From Diphasiastrum complanatum (lineage: Eukaryota; Streptophyta; Lycopodiopsida; Lycopodiales; Lycopodiaceae), in contig CM055110.1 in NCBI GenBank assembly GCA_029204225.1, positions 2,496,659 through 2,560,658 of the forward strand: a DNA stretch of 64,000 bases. The letters run 5' to 3'. The position numbers and the translations under genes were made by a program. The number at the start of each line of letters is the position of its first letter. The first letter of the stretch is position 1. The notes under the pieces were generated by a model. That model was not told the DNA's origin and did not search any database. It was given only the letters and a program-made list of their open reading frames with translations. This document shows positions 45,893 through 56,145 of the stretch, piece by piece.

Positions 45893-47300
45893 ATGGTCCG
45901 TAGCAAATGGAGATCGTGGCCTGTGAGGGAAGAGCGCTAACCGTGGCAAGATGGAGATGCACTGATTCACTAGCCCACACATTAGGAGTGTACTTCAGTT
46001 TGCTGTGGAGGCCGGATAGTCGTGCTAGGAGGAAACACTCCCTCACCTTGGATGAAACACTTTTAAATATTAGTCAAATATACAGTTGTGATAGCAGGCA
46101 AGTCTGAAAATCACACTTGGTAGGCAACGATTTGATTCTTGAAGATGTAGGTGAGAGCGGCTTCCAGGTAGCGAAACACTGTTTCTTTCAGTTGTCCCAG
46201 AAAAAACCACTATTGCTAGCGTTGGGCTACCATGATCTTCACTATTGGACAGAGAATATATGTCAAGGAGAGTGAATGCATTCAAGGTGACAAAAAGCAA
46301 ACAGATTATTCTCAAACCACTATCCTGATATTTTTCACTTTTGTGCAGCATGCACCTGCCAGCTGCAGCCCAAAGCATATTGTTTGTAAGAAGAGTATGC
46401 ATCATCTAGCAATCTCTAAATCCAACTTCAAAATTATTAATTGTAGATCTTGCCCCACCATCTATTCTTCTTACTTTCCAATGGCAATTGTTATCGTAAT
46501 CATTTTCATAATCAAAGTCTCTCGCATGTCGAGAAATTTATGTTCCATCTTTATGTTATACCATGACTTTGAATTAGATGACATCTTTCTGCTTGTACCG
46601 GTCATACTGCATTTTATCCAACAATGCATAGTCTCCCTACAGTACTTATAGTGAGCACAAATTATCTTCAAAATGTTTTAAGAATAGAGCAAAGAAGGTT
46701 GTATTCTACCTCATAATTCATATTGCTAGACTCATTGGTCATTACTTTTCAAATATATGGATGTGGCTGAGCACACCAATATTTCCTACATGAATACATT
46801 CCACTCTTAGATTCATGATCATGGAGATCATTGAAACTACTTGCAATGATCTTTCCCTGAGCAAAGCTTAGAAATGATTCTCATGGTGCTATGATAGCCA
46901 GAGCATACTTCAGAGTCCTTGGAGATGCGTAAAGCTATCTCAAGAGAAATAAAATTAAGTCAAAATAGGATGACCAAGTTCTCAGTGTCATAGCAGAACA
47001 ACAACATCCTCTCTTTCTTCATTCTTCTTGCAAATGAGCAGTTTGTCAACTATACAAATTTCCTCCTTATTTAGCCTAATCAAGATCTGCAACTTGTGTC
47101 GCCTCTTTAGGAACTGCAAATACATAAATCATCTTATCAACTTGTGCCACCTCTCTCAGCACAGATTCATAAACAATCTTATCAACCTCCATGTGACAAC
47201 TATCAATCTTCTTCAATCTACTATTGTTCATAATGTCTCTCACTTGTTGAAAAGTCCTACACTACCAAGGTTATCAATCAGCCTGCGCACACCCCTTCCT
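45893..47300. other. Intergenic, no gene recognised
   Basis: Short frames only; no motif could be named. Confidence 0.5.
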
Positions 47301-47304
47301 TGCA

Positions 47305-47305
<1 letters not shown>

Positions 47306-47352
<47 letters not shown>

Positions 47353-47413
47353 GGTGCTCTTGATCGTCAAGAGAGAGACACACACCTGCTCGTGATCCAG
47401 AGATTGAGATAAG

Positions 47414-47459
<46 letters not shown>
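47306..47459 (+). repeat. Two (GA)n microsatellites 67 bp apart
   Basis: GA tracts at 47306-47350 and 47417-47459 with AGAGAGACACACAC-type sequence between them. Confidence 0.96.
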
Positions 47460-47462
<3 letters not shown>

Positions 47463-47624
47463 AAGTGGCCCTTTACTTATTAATGATTATGTGATAACGT
47501 CAATAAATTATAAGGTGGGAATCTTGAAAAGATGACTATTTTAAAAATGTGGCTATATTGAATATGCACAGCCACTTGGAGGCTATCTTGATATGCACAT
47601 CCACTTGGAAGCTGGACAATGGCC

Positions 47625-47777
47625 ATTGTATATGCATGGATGGGGAGGAGGGCCATGCATGCTCCTACCCATACATGCATCTCCCTCCCCATCATTTTCA
47701 GTCAAAAAAGTGTGTATGCATGGGTGAGGGGAGGTGCATACATGGTGCACCCATACACATGCGCAAAACTGTACGTA

Positions 47778-47818
<41 letters not shown>

Positions 47819-47980
47819 GTGTCACATTTGTGCCTATGTATGGGGTAGGAGGATGCACTCATGGTGGCATGGGTGCATTCTCCTACCCATCTACTTTTTC
47901 AAAAAAAGTAGCTCAATTTTTTTTGATGCATGCATGGGGAGGAGGATGTATGCATCCTGCCCCATGCATACACATTACTC
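47625..47980. repeat. Cluster of four hairpin-forming ATGCATGGG(G)AGGAGG..CCTCC.CCCATGCAT units
   Basis: Imperfect palindromes lie at about 47630-47690, 47715-47768, 47838-47890 and 47925-47972. Each pairs a G-rich arm such as GGGGTAGGAGGATGCA with a C-rich arm such as TGCATTCTCCTACCC. Loops are 10-30 bp. A (TA)n tract lies between the second and third. Confidence 0.75.
47781..47814 (+). repeat. (TA)n microsatellite
   Basis: About 33 bp of TA inside the hairpin cluster. Confidence 0.95.
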
Positions 47981-48067
47981 ATTCAAACGGACATCCCTCT
48001 CTCACGATCCTCCCCTTCTCCCTCTCATGATCCTCCTCCATGTCTAGGAGAGCCTTAAGGGGATAGC

Positions 48068-48180
48068 TTTCATACTAGATTCTAAGTTTTGTATTTTTTA
48101 GTTCCGATGCACTAAACTATAATGTTTGATAGCTTAAACTAGATTCTAAGTTCTGTATTTTTGAGTTCCGATTTAATTTT
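48068..48180 (+). repeat. Direct repeat of about 66-bp period
   Basis: ACTAGATTCTAAGTT.TGTATTTTT.AGTTCCGAT occurs twice (about 48075 and 48141). Confidence 0.85.
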
Positions 48181-48570
48181 TCAAATTGGATTCTAACCCT
48201 AGCAGCAACATGCGCTAATTTGCCATAAGCTGATCAGGCTTTTTTGTCTTCTACTGTTATATTTGTTTTCTGGAAGCAGCGTGTCCAGTATCTAAGGAGC
48301 GCAGCAATACCCACCTCGGCTCATTTTGAAGCAGATATTCCTGTCGTGGGCCTTCGACACAGTTAAAAGATTCCAAAGGTATTGGTCCAAAAAATGCTTA
48401 TTGTTTTGTAAAATTATTTCCGTCTATCATAGATAATTTGTAAATTCTAGGGACTGCAATGCTTGTTTCAAATTCCATTCATTGTGCCTCAGAGCACAGT
48501 GCGGAATCCAGTGCCTACACATGGTTACACGGGCCTGTTCCGGATAGAAAAAACAACAGGAACGACAATC

Positions 48571-48723
48571 ATGTCTACTCAACTGCACCTCCGCCTAGGA
48601 AATAGGAGTCCTCTTGGGTGATTGACGGATATGAATGGAGTCAGGATATGTCTACTGAACTGCACCTCTGCCTAGGAAACATGAGCCCTCTTGGGCGATT
48701 GGTGAATATGAATGGAGTCACCA
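48571..48723 (+). repeat. Tandem duplication of 77 bp
   Basis: Copies at 48571-48647 and 48648-48723 share ATGTCTACT, AACTGCACCTC, GCCTAGGAAA, CCTCTTGGG.GATTG and ATATGAATGGAGTCA. Confidence 0.92.
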
Positions 48724-49034
48724 TCTCCAATTTCAAACCCGTATGAAGCAGAATGGATTTTATGACCAATTTAGAAATAGCACAGAAGCAAGAAAGCTTT
48801 CCAGTGTCCCCTTATCTGCTCAAAGATTCGCAGATCAGGAGGTTGGGAGCAATGAAAATAAGGGGAATTCGGACACTGCAACTGTAAAAGAGAAGAGCAA
48901 GGGAATGCGCTATTATATTTTGAATCCATGCCGAGGATTGAAAGTGCTGCTTTGGAAGAGATTGTTGAGAAAGCTCAAAGCTAAGGCAAAAAGAATCCAT
49001 CCAGTTAAATGCTATCTTTAAATGTTGCTGCTAG

Positions 49035-49130
49035 GGTTTGCGTCTTTATATTGGAAGTGTTGACAAATCATCAATCATTTGGGATGTCAAAACTGGTGAT
49101 GTGAAACATCCGTTTGAGTACCATCATGGT
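49035..49130 (+). pseudogene. WD40-repeat scrap (possibly FAS2/CAF-1 p60-like)
   Basis: The plus strand reads YIGSVDKSSIIWDVKTGDV, followed by KHPFEYHHG and a GT donor-like site. The S-V-D-x-S-x-I-I-W-D-V pattern is a WD repeat and by eye resembles the chromatin assembly factor subunit FAS2. Only one repeat is visible, so the family assignment is weak. Confidence 0.4.
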
Positions 49131-49280
49131 AAGTCGAAAGCAACAAGTTCAAGATTTTTTTCATTATTAAATTTTTTTTCATTTTAAACTTTGTTGATAA
49201 TCTGTTCAGTTGCTTTGAACATGCTAGTTTGAAATTTAACTTACAAATGTTTATAGCACCAATTGTTGATGTGCATTGGT

Positions 49281-50257
49281 GTTAGCAGATTCTAGGGAAT
49301 CTCCAAAGTGCTGAGCCAAGCTGAAGACACAAGTTATTTCTCACCCATGACCGAGGAGGTCTCGGAAGGAAGAGAGCAGAAGAAGCTGAGAGCCGAGCAT
49401 GAGAGCCGAGGAAATACTAGCTAGGAAGACAATGAGTTAACTATGTGAGTCTACATGGTGTATCCCAAAGAAGGAATGACCATGTAGGAGCTAGTAATGT
49501 TTCCTAGGCATTGTAAATAAATGTAGACCCCCCTTAAATTAGTTAGAGTGAGCCACCTTTTGATGGTGACCCTTAGTGGAAGGGCAAATTCCACATGTAA
49601 TTCTAATTTAGTGGAATTGCCACATGGGCTCCACATGGGCAGCCTTCTTGCTTAGGCCCCCCTCTCTTGTGAGGGAGCTTTGATTGTATTGTCAAGTTCT
49701 CTTGAGCAAATAAAGAGGATTCTCCACGAGTTCTTGATGATAGCTTAGCTCCTTGTTCATGGAAATGCTGTTGAGTGAGATTTCTATGAGCATGCTTGAT
49801 TCCTTTGCATTGTGGATTAACTAGGTTCTTGTTTCTTGTTTCTTGCTTAGTTGTGGATTAGCATTCAGTTCTTGTTTGTGGAATCTTGTAGTAATCAGCA
49901 TTCAAGTAAGCTAGATAGGCTGATTGTGGTATAGATCTTGCATACTCCCTTACAACCCAGTTCTTGATTGTTCTTGAATAGTCTAAGCATCAAGTGATGA
50001 GTGTTTCTTGATTCTTAGATTGTTAAAATGCTGTTAGGAATCTTGTTTCTTGAATCTTGTTTCTTGTTTCAGTAGTTAATCTGGTTCTTGATTGTTTTCT
50101 GATTTAGTAGTTAGTGGTAGGATTGCTCTTTGTATTGAACGTTGATCTTCTTGAGCTTTGTCTGGTTACATATGTAGCTGAGTATCGGATTGGAGTTACC
50201 CACTGACAGGTTGAGAATACATGTTTAAACCTGAGTAATGCTTCTGCTCTGTAACAG
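49281..50257 (+). mobile_element. Possible solo LTR
   Basis: Bounded by TGTTA at 49281 and TAACA at 50257 (5-bp terminal inverted repeat). It contains an AATAAA near 49720 after a CTCTTGAG phrase and CT/TTG-rich sequence. No primer site follows and no partner LTR was seen, so the boundaries are tentative. Confidence 0.35.
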
Positions 50258-50354
50258 TTCTAATAAGAAGAAGAACCACAAAGAACCGTATTCCTCTAAG
50301 AAATATAGTGTAAGCACTTGTGGATTTCCTATCCAACCTGTCTCCTGCAAAATT

Positions 50355-50640
50355 TGAATCAACCGGAGCACTCTGCTCAGATCTCAACCGGAGTACTCTG
50401 CTCAAATCTCAACTGGAGCACTTGCTCGCATCTCAACCGACGTGTTCCATTAGATCTCAGTCGGAGCATTTCAGTGAAATTTCAACCGGAGCGTTTCACT
50501 TAAATCTCAACTGGAGCACTGACCTTGAATCTCAACCGGAGGCCACAGTCACCTCTTAACCGACGGCCTACTTAAACCTCGACCGGAGTCGGACCCTCGT
50601 CAAATTTCAACTGGAGCCGGAGCCCTTACTCAAACCAGAG
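50355..50640 (+). repeat. Minisatellite, about 25-bp unit, about 11 copies
   Basis: The unit is TCTCAACCGGAGCACT plus 8-9 variable bases. The CAACCGGAG core is conserved and the rest drifts. The array happens to be open in some frames but shows no codon-level constancy. Confidence 0.9.
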
Positions 50641-50799
50641 TCCACGGGCATATTTACACAATCCTACGGCACTCTACGAGCTGTCATGGATCGTTTCTAC
50701 GATCCGAATACTGATGAACAGCGAAAACCAGAAGAGATTCCTGAAATTCCTCAGATTCCTATGAATTTGATGAATATAGGTGTTGCTAAGGGGAATAGC

Positions 50800-51003
50800 A
50801 TCACACTACCTTTGTCCTAAAACATTATTACCCGTTTTGGCTATCCCATAGAGCCTGTTAGTGATCGCGGCACGCATATTTTAAATGCTGTCGTTGATAA
50901 TAACCTACGCCATTACCTTGTCGTTCACAATAAAAGTACACCATACTATCCTAGGTGTAATGGCCAGGCTGAATCAACTAACAAAACAATATGTAAAATT
51001 TAG
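50800..51003 (+). pseudogene. Ty3/Gypsy integrase core fragment
   Basis: The plus strand reads IITRFGYPIEPVSDRGTHIL (second catalytic Asp), then LVVHNKSTPYYPRCNGQAES, with the catalytic Glu in QAEST, then NKTICKI and a stop. The rest of the element is absent. It follows the minisatellite and a short frame starting MDRFYDPNTD at 50684. Confidence 0.85.
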
Positions 51004-51458
51004 TGAAGAATAACGCATCATCACAGATATTTAAAAATTTATTTTGAAAGCTTAATGTTGCTAGCAGATCAATAATCCTTTTGAAAACAAATCAATTTTT
51101 TGAATAAGTGGTTGGAATGTTCCACCGTCCAGTCAACTCTTCCTTGAACACAAATTAAAACCAGAAAGCTTTAATAGCCACAGTGCATAATTATTCGCAA
51201 TTTCAGAAGCGATGCACATACATACATAAAGGCACGCTCTAAAAGTCCAAACATAATCTTTGACAATAATCCTAAAATCTACAAACTAACTTAACTTTCA
51301 CACTTATCCTATGATACTTAACGTAACTCTTGCCAACAACCATGTTTTTGTGGGTAGAAAAAATTTGTGTATCCTAACTCTAATCCTAAATCCTAATGTA
51401 GCCCTAATCCTGCTCCATCTATTGGTCAACGATCTAGTGGGTATGCCTGTCATTGACG

Positions 51459-51640
51459 GCGATCTGGGTGACGGGCGGTCCTATTGTGGTCTAAAATGGT
51501 CGGAAGTTTGACGGGCGACTAAGTAACGAGTGCTCGTCGTTGACGGGCGATGACATGTTCAAAATTTAACCATGTTCAACAATAGCACAAGGAGTATCTT
51601 AATAAAAAGGTTGACGGGTGGTAGGCGATCTGTGTTTGCA
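51459..51640 (+). repeat. Four dispersed TGACGGGCG/TGACGGGTG words
   Basis: The word lies at about 51469, 51510, 51541 and 51612 in a short GC-richer block. No coding signal is seen. Confidence 0.6.
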
Positions 51641-51829
51641 AATGTCTGTTAACAGGCAGCCCAAAGTTCAAAGTGAATATGTTGTTTATGCATGTGGTAT
51701 GTATGTGTGTTTTGTTGGAATTCGATGCTCAGTCTCAAATCCATTCAATAATGAGCATCCTGAAAGCTGTACAATGTCCAGGAAAAGAAGGCTCAAAATT
51801 TTCAGAAGTTTGAGTTTTTCGACCCACTT

Positions 51830-52255
51830 TTTCGACCCTGGTCATCCTTGTCAAAAATCCGACCCAAAGCATTTTTCCGACCCAATGGTAAAAATCTGAC
51901 CCAAATCATTTTCTCAGAAGGTAATGGCAAAAATCCGACCCAATGGTAGAAAAATCCAACCCAAAGCATTTTTTTGACCCAAAACCCTAAACAATTGGAT
52001 CGGGCCTGATTTATCTGATCCTGTGCATATTTTCACCCCAGTTTATATTTCTGACCGACTATAACTCTTATAAAAGAGAAAATTCTGGGTCGGGTCGAAT
52101 CGGGTCTGACTTTTTCGACCTTGGTCATCCTTGTCAAAAATCCGACCCATGGTAAAAATCCTTGTCAAAAATCCGACCCAAAACATTTTCCAATCCAATG
52201 GTAAAAATCCGACGCAATGTCAAAAATCTGACCCAATAATTAAAATCCAACCCAT
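51830..52255 (+). repeat. Degenerate repeat of AAAAATCCGACCCAA words
   Basis: The word and close variants recur about a dozen times at irregular 15-35-bp spacing. A longer block TGGTCATCCTTGTCAAAAAT is present at about 51839 and 52121. A reverse-oriented GGGTCGGGTCGAATCGGGTC lies near 52088. No protein is encoded. Confidence 0.85.
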
Positions 52256-52618
52256 TTCACTCAGTGAGTGATGTTGTAAGGACCATATCTCACAATCTAG
52301 TTTGTTTTCCTCGACTTTGGCTCTTAGCACCTGAATTCTCCTTGAAAATAATTGTCTCCATGTTATGCCAAATCTATAGTAGCTAAGTGTAATTGCAGTA
52401 CCAATAATCGTCCCACGAGTGTGCAGACTTGCACTTAGATTATTGGCAATGAGAATTGTGCAACAAACTAGGTGACAAACCCATTTGATGATGATGAAAA
52501 TAAAACAAGGTAGCAAGACTATCCATGTAAAATAGATTTCCATGATGAATAATGATAACTATCCTCTTCTTACTTCTTCATGCCTTATGTCAAGTCCACC
52601 TCCATGCATAAAACTAAC

Positions 52619-52648
52619 TTTCTTCTTCTTCTTCTTCTTCTTCTTTCT

Positions 52649-52713
<65 letters not shown>
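52619..52713 (+). repeat. Compound (TTC)n-(CT)n microsatellite
   Basis: About 32 bp of TTC passing into about 62 bp of CT. Confidence 0.98.
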
Positions 52714-52715
<2 letters not shown>

Positions 52716-52952
52716 GCGACCCTTATTATTTCTATCCCCAAAACATGAACCGTAATGGATTCTTTGTGCATATTTTGCCCATTTTTGAACAAATTAAAAA
52801 GCAGAATATGCTTATCTTTTTTTTAAATAAATTTTTTTGCCCATTCCAGCCTGCGCGTTAGGCATAGTCTTTGACTAGTACAAGAAAGTCAAAGTGCTGA
52901 ATATGCTTCATAAAGGACATGTGAATAAAGTCAAAGTATCCATTACGCAACA

Positions 52953-53070
52953 GAAGGCGCCGGCGGGCACATGCCATTCTGCCCGGTAAGGATTTTCAAA
53001 AGAATTTTCGACTGGCCTAAAAAATTTTGGAAAGCCGAACCGGGCAGAATGGCTTGTGCCCGGCGCCTTC
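52953..53070. mobile_element. 118-bp foldback/MITE-like inverted repeat
   Basis: The outer arms GAAGGCGCCGG and CCGGCGCCTTC continue into GGGCACATGCCATTCTGCCC and its near-complement GGGCAGAATGGCTTGTGCCC. Arms are about 32 bp with a two-base difference plus a three-base insertion. The AT-rich loop of about 55 bp carries partial complementarity. No coding capacity. No clear target-site duplication was identified. Confidence 0.82.
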
Positions 53071-53160
53071 CATAGTACTTAAGGACTAAGTATATTATGC
53101 TACTAGCATAAATATACCGAAAACATGAAGATCAGGTAATCAAAAGTTTGTATTGTGCTT

Positions 53161-53271
53161 CCAAACGTTCATGATCATTGAAAACACGTCACGTTGTCAA
53201 TCATGACTGCGAACTTTCCAAACGTTCATGATCATTGAAAACACGTCACGTTGTCAATCATGACTGCGAAC
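53161..53271 (+). repeat. Essentially perfect tandem duplication of 57 bp
   Basis: Copies at 53161-53217 and 53218-53271 agree at every base until the second runs out. Each holds ATGATCATTG, AACACGTCACGTTG and CAATCATGA. The near identity means a recent duplication. It lies downstream of the dioxygenase gene. Confidence 0.95.
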
Positions 53272-53837
53272 TATGTTGATTAACATATTTGATCTTACAT
53301 CACTTTTTATATCCTTACCCCTCATGGCTAAGAGTCTTGTCAGGCCATGAGATATTTGGAACATGCAGACTTAATATCATCAAATAGCCCATAATCTCTT
53401 TTCTTACAATCACTGAAATATACTTGAACAAAGTTCATGTATAAGATTTCTATCCTCTGACAGCTCAGAAAAGGGTTGTGGGTTGTATCTAAACATGGAT
53501 AAAGAACGAAAATCGCTCATGAGCAGATATCTCTAGGACACATGATGCAGAAACCAGAAAAATCTGACTGTGACTGCCACCTGCTCTGAAAAAAATATAT
53601 ATTCACAGTTGCAAGTATTATTGTGTCATACATGGGGGAAATATTTCACACACAAACCCCTTGGTGAAGACAACCCACAAACTATACAGAAGCATCTCAA
53701 GTTTCAACTATGTAGTTATATTTACATACTCATTAGAGGATGCTGGCACGATCCATCAGGAATATTTTGCATGTCTTTGTTCTTTACAGGCCATGTTCAT
53801 AACGTACAAGTTCAAGTTTCTGCATGTTTCAGAGAGT

Positions 53838-55733
53838 TCATGATGGCAGAGCAGAGTGGTTTTGATTGGCTAATTCCTGATCAGTCAAGAAGATGCTATG
53901 AAATCCATATGGTACTCTTGCAGGCAGTTCAACAGATGCAACAGTCTCAAGAGTGGTTGATTTGGCGTCCATGATCAAGAGCTCAGACTTGCCTGAATCT
54001 TCGTCATGGAGATATGAGAGTAAGTAGCCATCATCTTCTTCCACATTTGCCTCCATAGTGCGAGGAACAAAAAATGGCTCACTGCCGAATCGTCCTTTGC
54101 CATATTTCCTCCAGCCTGCAATGCAAGGCTCCTCAAAATCACGGTCTCTTGCGTAGGGTGCTATTACCGGGGGAAGTCGCTTTGCTTGAAGGTCAACTTT
54201 TGCAACTCCTGCATACCTTGGCCAGGGGCCGTAGATTGACATATAGACATATCTGTTTCTCTTGCCAGTATATGTACGATTGAAATTTCCGACGTCTATA
54301 TTGGCTGAACAAATCTGTTCCTTTCGCACCTTTCCTGTCCTTGTGTGAAGCCGAAACTCAGTCAGCTTACCGTACAACCCTTCCGGATTATCAAACACAC
54401 ATCCAAGAGGTGATAAAGTTGATCCTACGAGTATGATCTCATCATTTTCCTCCCAAGCATTGAGGTAGTGGAAGCAATTTAGCTGTGGTACTTTAAACCA
54501 CTGGATCTTAGATTCGTCAGTTGCGTATCTAGGAAGAATGCCAATACGAGGAACTTTCGCATCATCACAAACAATTGGCGATTTTTCATTTAGCATCTCT
54601 TGCAATCTAAATGCCATTTGATTTTCAGGAAAGATGGCATAATTCTTAGTGATTGCAAAATCATGCATGAGAACAGGTTCTGGTATTGTGATGCTGACAT
54701 CAGGTTGCTTGACACCTGATGCAGACACTCTGAAGTAGCTTAAGAATGGAGGGAATATTATATTATAGCTATATGAAAACATTTCCCCCGTCAGAGGATC
54801 GACCTTGGGGTGCGCTGTCATGGCATTTTTCAGCCTCCCTGAAAAATCATATCTCCCAACAGTTTTTACATCTCCTTCCTCTGTAAATCTGATTGCATAA
54901 GGCCTGTCATCCTCTGACATTGCTAGTAATCTGCCTTTGAAGAATATCAGACCGGCATTCGCCGCTCCTGAACCTTTTGTAGCATCTACAACTCCTAGCA
55001 TGCTGCGCATGGAGAACAATGCCAGCCGAGCAAGCCCCTGATGGCCCTGAAGCTCTCCTAAGGCATTGATAAAGAGAGGCTTTCCAGCAGCCTGTTCATG
55101 GATATACCTGTTAGTCTCGATAAATCTGCAACAGTAGGATGCAGTGCCATCTTTAATCTTCACAGCATGGAGCATTCCATCTCCATCAAAGTAATGGTAA
55201 CCATTTGCGGGCATATGCCTTATGTTGGAACCATTTCTGACGTAAATTCCATTCAAACAGTCTGGAATCTTTCCAGTTACCAGGCACTGCGTGGGAGGGC
55301 ATTCTTCAACAACAGGGGCTAAATTTCCACTCAGCCAAAGGCCTGGATCCGCCATGGGACGTGCTATTTTTGGTACCGCAATAGCATTAATCAGAGCTTC
55401 CACTGCATCGCACACCATAGCTGCTGCTGAATTCTTCGTTTCTTTTGCAACCCCACCAAAATGCTCACTATCTAGCTTCGGCTTTGCCTCTAAGCCTTCA
55501 AGCCTAAGCCTCAGGTACTCTTTTCCTTTACCATTATCACTTGTTTTTCTTGTCTCATTAATCTCAGTGGTGTTTGCTGCTCTGATCATAACTTTTGCGA
55601 CATCCTTTCCAATCCCCCGCTGCTTGAACATAGATACACGAAATTCTGAGGTTAAAGAGGCCATGAGAGGTGGCTTTGGGAGCTGTTGAATCAGCAAGGT
55701 GGTAATTGATGCTTGCAGAGGAGGCATTTCCAT
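53838..55733 (-). CDS. Carotenoid cleavage dioxygenase, NCED/CCD4 type, intronless, complete
   Basis: The 631-residue protein has the RPE65/CCD beta-propeller fold. The four iron-ligand His are in AMTAHPK (H308), LMHDFAI (H357), CFHYLNAW (H422) and PYGFHSIF (H612). YHYFDGDGMLHAVK, NAGLIFFKGRLLAMSEDD, KTVGRYDFSG and GFHSIF are family signatures. The first half (CRF..TNRY, ALGELQGHQGLARL) and the LQEM..SPIVCD block are NCED-like. The C-terminal MDAKSTTLETVASVELPARV is CCD4-like. NCEDs cleave 9-cis-epoxycarotenoids to xanthoxin in ABA synthesis; CCD4 makes apocarotenoids. Residues 1-120 are variable, Ser/Thr/Ala- and Lys/Arg-rich, as in a plastid transit peptide. Met24 is an alternative start. 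No introns, as in NCED and some CCD4 genes. I cannot decide NCED versus CCD4 without a tree. Confidence 0.94.
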   Translation of the reverse strand: MEMPPLQASITTLLIQQLPKPPLMASLTSEFRVSMFKQRGIGKDVAKVMIRAANTTEINETRKTSDNGKGKEYLRLRLEGLEAKPKLDSEHFGGVAKETKNSAAAMVCDAVEALINAIAVPKIARPMADPGLWLSGNLAPVVEECPPTQCLVTGKIPDCLNGIYVRNGSNIRHMPANGYHYFDGDGMLHAVKIKDGTASYCCRFIETNRYIHEQAAGKPLFINALGELQGHQGLARLALFSMRSMLGVVDATKGSGAANAGLIFFKGRLLAMSEDDRPYAIRFTEEGDVKTVGRYDFSGRLKNAMTAHPKVDPLTGEMFSYSYNIIFPPFLSYFRVSASGVKQPDVSITIPEPVLMHDFAITKNYAIFPENQMAFRLQEMLNEKSPIVCDDAKVPRIGILPRYATDESKIQWFKVPQLNCFHYLNAWEENDEIILVGSTLSPLGCVFDNPEGLYGKLTEFRLHTRTGKVRKEQICSANIDVGNFNRTYTGKRNRYVYMSIYGPWPRYAGVAKVDLQAKRLPPVIAPYARDRDFEEPCIAGWRKYGKGRFGSEPFFVPRTMEANVEEDDGYLLSYLHDEDSGKSELLIMDAKSTTLETVASVELPARVPYGFHSIFLTDQELANQNHSALPS

Positions 55734-55857
55734 GAGCAGCTGGCGATCTGCTGCTGCTACAAAGGAAGAAAAGGAAAAGCAGGAGATGAAGCTAAAGGAA
55801 AGGCAAGAGCAAGAGAAGGTAGAGATCGTTTGTGTTTGAGATGAAGCATTAACTTTG

Positions 55858-55866
55858 CTATATAAT
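55858..55866 (-). promoter_or_regulatory. TATA box of the carotenoid dioxygenase gene
   Basis: The minus strand reads ATTATATAG, about 125 bp before the start codon. It is followed by a pyrimidine-rich leader (CTTCTCTTGCTCTTGCC), as expected of a plant 5' UTR. No ACGTG-type ABA element was seen in the first 400 bp upstream. Confidence 0.65.
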
Positions 55867-56059
55867 ATCTATATGGCTCATGATGGCCAATTATCTTCTA
55901 TCACTTGGCCACAATTATTTCAATTGTTGTAGTATTTTGAGAGTCCCTTGCATTGCAATACATGAAAAAAGTGGTCGTCAATACCTACCGAGCCACTGCA
56001 TTGGATCACTCAAACAAAATGGCCATCAATATCTACCTTTCTTGCAAAGCAACTCGATG

Positions 56060-56145
56060 GGAAATGATGACCCACACTACGCCCAACAACGAGGGAGCGG
56101 TAGGAAATGATGACCCACTACACCCAATAGCGAGCCCGCTCATGC
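56060..56145 (+). repeat. Tandem duplication of 43 bp in the dioxygenase promoter region
   Basis: GAAATGATGACCCAC.CTAC.CCCAA.A.CGAG occurs at 56061 and 56104. Confidence 0.8.

Noticed and set aside
48743-49021. 92-residue open frame with basic C-terminus before the WD40 scrap.
   Set aside because: No recognisable family and no splice link to the WD40 piece could be established.
51330-51415. CCTAA-rich words (e.g. CCTAAATCCTAATG) as interstitial telomere repeats; also single CCCTAAAC at about 16927 and 51980.
   Set aside because: Too few and too irregular; no run of the plant telomere heptamer is present.
54074-55689. Plus-strand open frames opposite the carotenoid dioxygenase.
   Set aside because: They are antisense shadows of a clearly conserved gene.
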